From the NCBI RefSeq assembly GCF_964340395.1, contig NC_135559.1, positions 16,963,550 to 17,008,549 on the forward strand: a DNA stretch of 45,000 nucleotides, given 5' to 3'. The notes below the pieces were generated by a model. The model had not been told where the DNA came from and searched no databases. It worked only from the letters and a program-made list of their open reading frames with translations. This document shows positions 31,205-45,000 of the stretch, in pieces. Source of the stretch: Glandiceps talaboti (lineage: Eukaryota > Hemichordata > Enteropneusta > Spengelidae). The stretch's first letter is position 1, and each line of letters starts with the position of its first letter. The translations under genes and the position numbers were made by a program.

Positions 31205-31857
31205 TTGAATTGAATTGAAATTTATTTCATCAGATAACAACAAAAAACAAAACAATAAATAAATAATACATTACACTTTCAAACAAATTGGACAAAAGGA
31301 AATATACATGTGTTATCTAATGGGGACCATGAAAATAGTTCAGCAGAACTAGTCGTGTCCATGGCCCGTACATTCAATTTTAGATTAATTCAAATTCATA
31401 AATGGACGTAACGAAGAAAATTAAGTCAAAAATAAACACAGCACGCATTCACGCACACTCATACACACACACGCACGCACGCACATACATACATACGCAT
31501 ACACACACACGAGAAGAAATAAAGCAAAAACCAGAAATGTTGTAAAAACGCCAAAGAGTATAAATTAAGGTTGGTGTGTAGAATTTAAAATATAATTTCT
31601 TAGTTCATTTTTGAACTGTTGCCTGGACATGTTAATTTTTAGGTGACTTGGTAAAGAGTTCCAGTGCTTTGTCGCTGCATATTTGAAATTGTGTTGGGTG
31701 ATGGTCAATTTTATCGATGGTGGACGAAAGTTACCACTGGAGGCTGAATGGTTTTGATATGTATGAATGGGACGGTCAAAATACTTTTCTATGTTGTGGG
31801 GATAACGATTATTTCTAAGATCATGGCCACACACACATGGGGAACTCTGGTAAATTG
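31205..31857 (-). mobile_element. 5'-truncated LINE (non-LTR retrotransposon) 3' end
   Basis: The minus-strand frame 31834-31565 reads H-D-L-R-N-N-R-Y-P, then T-Q-H-N-F-K-Y-A-A-T-K-H-W-N-S-L-P-S-H-L-K, then Q-F-K-N-E-L-R-N-Y-I-L. The A-x-K-x-W-N-S-L-P...F-K-x-x-L-x-x-Y-L pattern is the extreme C-terminus of many LINE reverse-transcriptase proteins. Downstream (31205-31564) lies the 3' UTR with CACACG microsatellite and a TTGAATTGAATTGAAATTTA tail. No reverse-transcriptase catalytic motif is present, so it cannot move by itself. Confidence 0.75.
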
Positions 31858-32518
31858 ATTGGGAAACCCGCTAACATTTACCAGCTTTAATACCAGCCTT
31901 TAAAAACATTGTCTGTTTCGTCTTCTTCTTCGGAAGCTCATTGTCGCCTTCTAAATATCGCCACATACTTTATAAATACAATGTGGAACTGTCTCAAACA
32001 CGTTAAAAGTTTCATACACTATGTAAAATAGACGCATGCGCTGAATGCATAAAATGTGTCTGAATGTCTAAGACGTTCTGATTAGTCAAGACACAAATAA
32101 TTCGAGAAATTCAGCCAATCATGTGTTTGCTAACATAATTTCATAAAGTAAATGCTGTATGCTACGTCATATGTAGACATGAAACATGTATCAACATTGA
32201 CAACAACACATAGCAAGCTAGCTCTGTGTTGCTTGACTTGAACGAGATGTCGAGAGTAAAATAGGTAACACAAGATCAGATTCATGTAGGTGAAATTGGA
32301 TCTATCTTTGAATAAATGTTTTTATTTACTCCAAATTTCAACTGGTCATAAGGACCGATATGTTGTTGTAATTCTGAAAAACTGTCGGTCCGAACGGAAA
32401 TCTGTTGGTCTCGGGCCGAAGGACCGGCGTTAATTTCGCACGCTGGTGTGGACACACGTGTAGACAAATTCATGTGTTTGGTTATGGTACTTATGTAAAT
32501 ATTTTGTTTAATTTACAG

Positions 32519-32690
32519 GATTATCACTGGTGGTGGAGGTCCTTCCTGACTAGTGGCTTCACAGCCGTGTATCTATTTATTTACTGCATTCATTACTTTG
32601 TATCCAAATTGACCATTGAGGGCATGGCCAGTACAGTCTTATACTTCGGTTACACTGGTATCATGGTCTTACTGTTTTTCTTGTTCTGTG
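32519..32690 (+). CDS. TM9SF2: TM9SF2 exon i
   Basis: Acceptor TTAATTTACAG, donor TGTG|GTAAGT. Reads D-Y-H-W-W-W-R-S-F-L-T-S-G-F-T-A-V-Y, then H-Y-F-V-S-K-L, then L-Y-F-G-Y-T-G-I-M-V-L-L-F-F-L-F-C. D-Y-x-W-x-W-R-S-F-L-x-S-G and L-Y-F-G-Y are invariant family words. Clean frame and phase. Confidence 0.95.
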
Positions 32691-32825
32691 GTAAGTAGTC
32701 ACATTGATTTTATCTTTCATTTCATTTATTAACACTTTGTAAATAACAATGCTTACATCCACTATATTTGCAAAACTACTAGTTCAGGACAAAGTTCTAA
32801 TAAATTTCTATTTTTTCTGTTACAG

Positions 32826-32893
32826 GTTCTATAGGTTTCTTCTCCTGTTTGTGGTTTGTTATCAAGATTTACGGTGTAGTGAAAGTTGACTAA
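32826..32893 (+). CDS. TM9SF2: TM9SF2 terminal exon with Golgi-retention tail
   Basis: Acceptor TTCTGTTACAG; reads G-S-I-G-F-F-S-C-L-W-F-V-I-K-I-Y, then G-V-V-K-V-D and TAA at 32891-32893. The C-terminal K-V-D matches the K-x-D/E tail that keeps TM9SF proteins in the Golgi by blocking COPII export and binding COPI. V-K-V-D (rather than V-K-I-D) favours TM9SF2. Confidence 0.95.
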
Positions 32894-35800
32894 GGGAAAC
32901 ATTTCACGAAACAACTTTAACAACAATAGGGTATATTGTTATGGACATTTAAGTACAGGCAGAACTCTTATTGAACTAAGGTTGAACGCACCTCATAATG
33001 TGAAAATTTGCTTTTTAAGTTGTATTCAGCAAAACCCACCCAGTTTTGAAATCAGTGAAGAAATATTAGAGGGACAGCCATGCATATATTTAGAAAAGAT
33101 GTCTGTGTTGGTCACATTTATTTATGATGGTCGTAATATGTCTACCAACATTATCTGGATAGAAAGTGATTTCAGGTAGTTGAGAAGGAAAATGGTTACA
33201 GCCAATTCAACAAATTAAAGAACGATGTTTACATAGGTGTTGATAGATTAGTAGTATTCGTTTCCAACTTTGTCTCAACATTTGCTACAACATTGACAGA
33301 CATTGTCGAAACTTAAAGATAATATCAGTAAACACCAGGGTGCACACACAAAGTTGTCGCCTTGTCTGGAAATACTAGTCCCATGTATTTTTGAATGATA
33401 TAGCTTCTATGTACAATAGTAAGTATTTCTACTTTAAACATGTACAGTTTTTCATCGTTATAATTTGCAGGTATTTACATGGACTCATTATTTAAACATA
33501 AATTGATGAGTATGCATATCTGAAAAGACAGCCAGACTTAGTCAAGAAAAAGCAGAAAACTCCTCGTATAAAGTTGTCTATTCATTGAGGCAAACCTATT
33601 GACTGCTTATCAGTATCCAACTGTGATAAGATCATAAAATCTTCAAGTACTTTACTGTACACTTCCACAAGTAAAGTAAACATGGAGACTAATTTTGAAA
33701 CCAATACTACTTATCTATCAACATCTATGTAAACATTATCATTTTTTAATATGTCGAATCGGCTGTAACATGGTAATTTTATAATTTTTTGTCAGTTGCA
33801 CACAATAGCTTACCAGATTCATATATTGAAGTTTCTTAAGTATATGAAATAGTTTGGTTTTATATATAATTTGTAAGAGGTGCGTTCTTCCTTATCTGCT
33901 GCTAGAACTGTACAAGGAATCTGTTAAAACAGTTGGCAATTGATACTTTAGACATTTTCTAGATACAGAGCTCAATTTTTCAGGAGAAAGAAGGTAATAT
34001 GACTGACATTTGTGAGTACATATGTTTATTTAAAATATAAAGGGGTATACTGAAAGATTTGAACATTCTGAAGATATGAGTAATACTACAAGTTGTAGCT
34101 TTTTGGGTGATTTTATCCCCAATATGTATAATAGTCAAGTTATTTCAATATGGGGTTGGTTGGCAGTGGGGGTGGGTAGGATCGGGGTGGGCAAGGTTGA
34201 TTTAAAATTTGGAGAACATTTTCCTATCCTCAAATACACTTGGTCAGGAACCTCAGCAATATAAAGCAGAAGTTGTTTGATAAAATTAGTGGATTTGTAA
34301 TGTATTACCTGTAAATGTATTCATTGTTTTTGAGGGGCACTACCAGTAAATATAATTTATCTTGACACTCACAACACACCAATATATACTTTTTATCCGC
34401 ATTGGTTCTCATCAGAGGAAAGTACTTGCAAAGATGTGCAGATGGTAAAATTAGATTGTCTTAAAAACTCTTCACCAGGCTAGGTTTTTACCAATATCAT
34501 ATCATAATTTAGTGGATTGGTATTGTGTATGGTCGAGTATGATACATTGTAATAATATAAAGTCCAAAATTTATTCCATCATTGAGAGATTTGATTTCAA
34601 CGTCACACGAGATATTGTGCATAAATTTTGTTATTTGTTCGTGAATTTGTACTTTGTTTTTGTCTGTTTACGTGATTTATGTTTAGCTGACCAAAGATTT
34701 CACAAAAATTTCTAAAGAAATCTATTGCAAGAAACTTAAGTTTGAAAGAAACAATGTATAGATTTCTAGGCCATAACAAACATTCATTCAGCACGAAGTC
34801 TTAGTGATAAGATGCAAAAACAAAAACAAAAAACCTTTCTTCATGATTTATCAATTTATGACTGAAAAGACTTCAAAGATTCTCATTAACGTGCATCTAA
34901 TCATCTCAACGTTTCTAGAACAAGATATTTGCAAAGAAAGTTATTTCTCACTTAGCGCATATATTATTGCAATATGTTGTCACCAGAGGGCGCTGTTTAC
35001 AGAATATTGAACTAGTATTCTCGTTATCACTGGGTGACTGATAGCGATAATGTATTTTCTTCAGTTCAAAGAATTTTGTCATATTAATTTGAAAAAACAT
35101 AAGTACACTCTTTAAAGGTGGTTTACAGTTAATGTTTTACACTACAAACACCATTTAGAGATTTAGTTTAATAGTCAGACACTTCAGTTTCATTGGCACT
35201 TTTTTTTCATGGCTATGCGTTTTTAAACACAAGTTCAAAATGATTCACTCTTTCTCTCTAAAATTGTCACATCACTGCAAAAAAATAGTATCAATTGGTG
35301 CAAAATTTGACCTCATGGGTTTAGGGAAGTGCAATATGACCTTTAAACTTTGACTTTTGACATTTCACTACTTGGGGCAAGCTGTGTAGATTGTGAAATA
35401 TTTGCTTCATTCAGGAGTGGAATTTGAAAGTTGTAGTATGATATGACACAAGGGGAAAGTAATTTTAATGTAATTCCGCTATTCTGGGAAGACAGAACTG
35501 CTGGAATGATCTTCGATGGGAAATTCAAGGTTTGATTTATTCATATGCTGCACATCGACAAAGTTTGGAATACAGAAAGGTTTAGAAGTAAAATTTCTAT
35601 AGATACATATTTCATACTTCTAACGTTTGTGGTAAATCACATCATTTTAATCGGGAGAGATATTTGTGTGAAAAAAAAATTGTTCCCTTTCTGCCCTTGA
35701 AGGTTTGTCAGTGGTTTTCGTTTTGAATTCTCAGCTGTTACGAGAGATTCAAACATTTTTTTTTGTTTTTTATCAGGACTTATTTTGTAGAAGGAAAATG

Positions 35801-36049
35801 TTTATAAGTAGGAGCAGCATAGTAATTGTTGTGCCTTTGAAAAAAAGAAGATATTTCTCTAATTATGCTATCCTGTATGTGTTAAGTAATTTATGTTTCT
35901 CATTTCTTCAAATGGTTATTAGTTATTATGATTGAGTGCTGTAACAATTCAGAAGGAAAAGTTTGTTTCCTTGAAACCTAATTGTACATTTTCTGAGGTT
36001 TAAGCCAGGTTTATTGAAGGTGATGAAAGAAACATTTGTCATTTTTAGT
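32894..36049 (+). other. TM9SF2 3' UTR and 3' flank
   Basis: About 3.1 kb without conserved coding sequence; probably a long 3' UTR for part of its length. I could not fix a polyadenylation site. A CTCF-like word CACCAGAGGGCGCTG lies at 34981-34995. A TC-poor, T-rich stretch with many short frames follows to 36.0 kb. Confidence 0.5.
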
Positions 36050-36099
36050 TTTTAGCACAACTGAACTGAGGTTCAGTTGTGCTATAGGGATCACCCGAC

Positions 36100-36138
<39 letters not shown>

Positions 36139-36141
36139 TGG

Positions 36142-36182
<41 letters not shown>

Positions 36183-37215
36183 CAACTTAAAGTCAAAATT
36201 TACTGAACCGATTGCCATGATATTTGGTGGGTCCATTACCTTGGGTGTCTAGTTGGGAAATTGTTCAAATCAAAATGATCGCATCACAGGTATGTGATTT
36301 GGGTAAAAAAATGTGATTTTTGGTCAAAAAACTTAAACTCAGAAACTACTGGGTGCGATTGGTGACCAGATTGGTGCGAAATTTGGTGGGAACATTCTTA
36401 AGGGGGTTTGAAGTAAGATTTGTTCATGACATGATGATTCCATCAGTGATATGCAAATTAGGGCTAAAAATGTGTCTTTTTGGTTAAAAATCTATAATTC
36501 CAGAAGTACTGAGCAGATTGGGCTGAAATTTCATGGGAATGTATCTAGGGATGTATTGACGAAGAAATATTAAGCATACAATGATTCCATGAGTGATATA
36601 ATGCAAATTAGGTGTAAAATGTTCATTTTTGGTCAAAAACTTATATCTCAAAAAGTACTTGGTCACCGAGTCTGAAACTTGGTGAGATGTTTCTGAAAGT
36701 GTTATTCTGCAGATTTTCTTCAAAACAAAATTGGCATTAGCGAACATGACCACGCCCTTAGCAACGACCAAATGGCAGTATATTTTGGTCAGATAACATC
36801 ATCTGGTAGGCAAATGAGTAAACATTCAAAAAATGTATGCAAATACCCTAGCAACCATGACCACGCCCATAGCAACAGCCAAACGGTCGTGTATTTCACA
36901 AAGATAACAACAGGGATTAATAGACAATTGAATAAACATTCAAAAAATGTATGTAAATTTGCCTAGCAACAAGATCACGCCCATAGCAACAGCCAAATAA
37001 TCACGTATATTGCAAAGATAACAGGAATAGAAAGACAAATGAATAAACATTCAAAACATGTATGCAAATGTGCCTAGCAACAAGACCACGCCCATAGCAA
37101 CAGCCAAATGATAGCATATATCGTAAAGATAGCAACATTCAACAAATGACCACTTATTGTTAGCATGGACTACCATATGGATGAACATTTTTAGAAACTG
37201 TACAGTTGTGCTATG
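36050..37215 (+). repeat. ~1.2-kb dispersed repeat with (TG)n and internal tandem units
   Basis: Opens with a perfect hairpin, AGCACAACTGAAC-TGAG-GTTCAGTTGTGCT (36055-36084), then a (TG)n run to about 36180. After that come imperfect units of about 100-120 bp with words such as GAGTGATATAATGCAAATTA, then units at about 36740, 36848, 36962 and 37072 with GACCACGCCCATAGCAACAG. It closes with GTACAGTTGTGCTATGACG at 37199. Relatives occur at 8880-9090, 11130-11580 and 12580-12900. No coding capacity. Confidence 0.7.
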
Positions 37216-39299
37216 ACGCCATTGGCGGTATTTTTAAAAGTCAAGTTTTATTTCTCCAAATCAAACACTACAATGTTCTCTATGGAAAGGTTGGTTAAAG
37301 GTCACACGGTAATTGAAATTGTTTTTGCGTTAAAAAATTAAGCAAATCACAAGTTTGGGATAACACAATGTTTGGGTTTCTTTTGCCCCTTTTTTATATC
37401 TTGTGTATTGAATTTCATGTCATTTGTTGTAAAGTGAGTGGTGTGTATGTCTGAAGTTTTGAATTATGTACTTGGATGTAGAAATGTTGATAATTTTGGT
37501 ACACACTTCTGTACTCCTATAGCAGCCATCTTTGATTTTTCCCATAATGCCTCACAATGTCAAAGGTTATATTTGATATTCATTCTTGCCAGTCTTTTGT
37601 CTTTGAAATGTAAGTGTACTGAACTTTGTAGATTACAAAAGAGTGATGTTTGTAACAATATGTATTTGAAATATTTTAACCATTTCGAAAAGTGATCTGT
37701 GACCTTTGACATTTCAAGGGATTCTGGGAGTTATCCAAGATGGCAGCTATAAGCTAATAACTCTTTGTTTTTGCATGAAGTTATTTTTAATGGTTTGATT
37801 ATATGCTCTTGTTGTACATGTTTACTGCTATACTTTCATTTAAATTAATTTGACAGAAATTGAAGTATTTTACAAAGAAATGACTTCAGGATGACATTTA
37901 GGCTTTTCTCAATCCCAACAATTCCAAATTGTAAACAATGTATTTTGTATAGATAGAAATACAACTAAAGCAATCCAGTGCTGGCCCCTATATGATCATG
38001 TTGTGACCCAGGTTCTTGGAACCTTGTGGGTAATGTTGTTAATTTATATTTATGTTGTAAGCTTTATACCTTTGTGCATATAGTAAAGACAAAAGTAATT
38101 CACTTCATGTGTGAGAGGGCGATGTTCGTCTTGACGTCTTGACCTTTCGCCTTCCCATCATGTTCATGTTGTAGGTAGTGATTTCATGTCTTCAGAAAAA
38201 CTATTTAATTTGTGTAGTAATCCAAAGCATCCAGACTCTTGATGTATGCCAAACGAAAGATGACATATTTATTAATATCCTAGTGAAGTTTGGAAAGTTT
38301 TTATTTAGATTTTACTACTTTTTGAGACATTGAAACATCTGTGATTGAACTGTCATAGGCGCCTACTTGTGTTTAGTATTGCGTCATAGATGTATTTCAA
38401 GTTTTGATGAGCTTGTAACTTTTTATTTTAGTATTTTATTGTAAAGTTGTTACTCTCTTGACCTTTCGCCTTCCCATCATGTTGTAGATGGTGATGAAGA
38501 ATTAAACCAGCAAAGTGTCGATCACAATTCAAACGAACAGTCTCGTGTTGTTGTTGTGTGAGAGCCTAGTGTGTGCAGTGATAACACGAGGCGCAAACTG
38601 GTCGAGCAGTTGGGACACAAAGCGCCTCCGGGCCCCCGATCGGCAACCGACCGCCACAATGTATATGATGTTCATGTACAAATACATTGGCAAAATTTGT
38701 CAGTTTAAGAATTGTGTTGCATACATGCACATAATAGACCAGTCTATTTTATTTGTCAAACTTTCCTGAGCATGTTAATATCAGAATTGTCAAGTATTTC
38801 AATATTGTTTCCCATTGGCTTTCTTCTTGGTGTATGAGGTAATTAATCAATAAATACACACTTAAAACAATTTTATTCTCATTTATCTACTTTATGGTGG
38901 ATGCAGCAATATATGTGTGTTCGTGCAAGTCTTGTTTATTTTTCAACAGAAAATTGACACTGGTTGATATTTATATTACTAGTTTATTATCCCTCAAGGG
39001 AAATGCGTCTTGCAACAACTGACATTGAAAAATACAGATACACAGTAAAATGTACAACTAGGATGTACAAAAACATGGAAAACTGGGTATGAAAAGTACA
39101 TCAAATAGACCCACACTTCAGACATGTACTCTGAGTAGTCTCTTATTTTAGTAATCAAATCAGAGTGAAGTAATTTGCTTGACAGAAGCCATAAAATAAA
39201 CCTTACAAATTAGAACTTGAACACATATTAAAGCATTCTGCTGTTATCACAAGTTGTGCTACAAATAATTTACACACCTTCCACTGTCAACCACTCTTG
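37216..39299. other. Spacer with small duplications, no gene recognised
   Basis: TTGACCTTTCGCCTTCCCAT, then CATGTT occurs at about 38139 and again at about 38458. A GC-rich island (38570-38665; GGTCGAGCAGTTGGGAC, then CCTCCGGGCCCCCGATCGGC) stands out from the AT-rich surroundings. TTTATTATCCCTCAAGGGAA at about 38983 resembles a retroelement 3' end. None of the short frames has family support. Confidence 0.5.

Positions 39300-45000
<5,701 letters not shown>

Overview
The window is animal nuclear DNA: AT-rich, intron-rich, with short exons bounded by clean GT..AG sites, many dispersed repeats and very large tandem arrays. The conserved proteins (a SENP-family protease, a BEN-domain protein, CUL3, TM9SF2) and the retrotransposon remains (a LINE 3' end, a Penelope-like fragment) fit an invertebrate metazoan, probably a marine deuterostome or lophotrochozoan. 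I cannot name the species.

Layout. (1) 1-7000, minus strand: a SENP3/5-like SUMO-protease gene read right to left. It has a possible first exon at 6976-6815, a long basic disordered exon at 5080-3784, then exons at 3275-3179, 2845-2680 and 1612-1490. The last of these encodes the start of the protease domain. Its 3' end plus its 5' splice site has been amplified into a 108-bp array that runs off the left edge. (2) 7.0-7.3 kb: a CpG-richer divergent promoter with a CRE. (3) 7314-10397, plus strand: a candidate BEN-domain gene with four exon-like blocks, of which the middle ones carry a stop, a frame break and a phase mismatch. (4) 10.7-15.1 kb: repeats, a LINE tail and a Penelope-like fragment. 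(5) 15.1-15.6 kb: an orphan promoter-like cluster followed at once by a perfect 331-bp palindrome. (6) 15.9-19.7 kb: a 54-bp satellite with a 974-bp higher-order period. (7) 20.1-21.4 kb: two CUL3 exons, the first broken. (8) 22.5-32.9 kb: ten TM9SF2 exons covering the membrane-spanning C-terminal two thirds of the protein, with lesions in two adjacent exons and no N-terminal exons. (9) 32.9-39.3 kb: 3' flank with dispersed repeats. (10) 39.3-45.0 kb: a macrosatellite of about 0.6-0.9 kb units with (GTCT)n cores.

The most interesting observation is that two unrelated genes in this window carry minisatellites whose unit is the 3' end of an exon plus the start of its intron, so each unit carries a copy of the 5' splice site. 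In the SENP-like gene there are 14 donors spaced 108 or 105 bp, almost all in frame. In TM9SF2 there are about 18 donor copies spaced about 52-62 bp. I know of no described element class like this. It could affect splicing, or reflect a way minisatellites are born at exon-intron junctions.

The frame lesions in TM9SF2, CUL3 and the BEN gene leave open whether parts of the window are pseudogenic or carry assembly errors.
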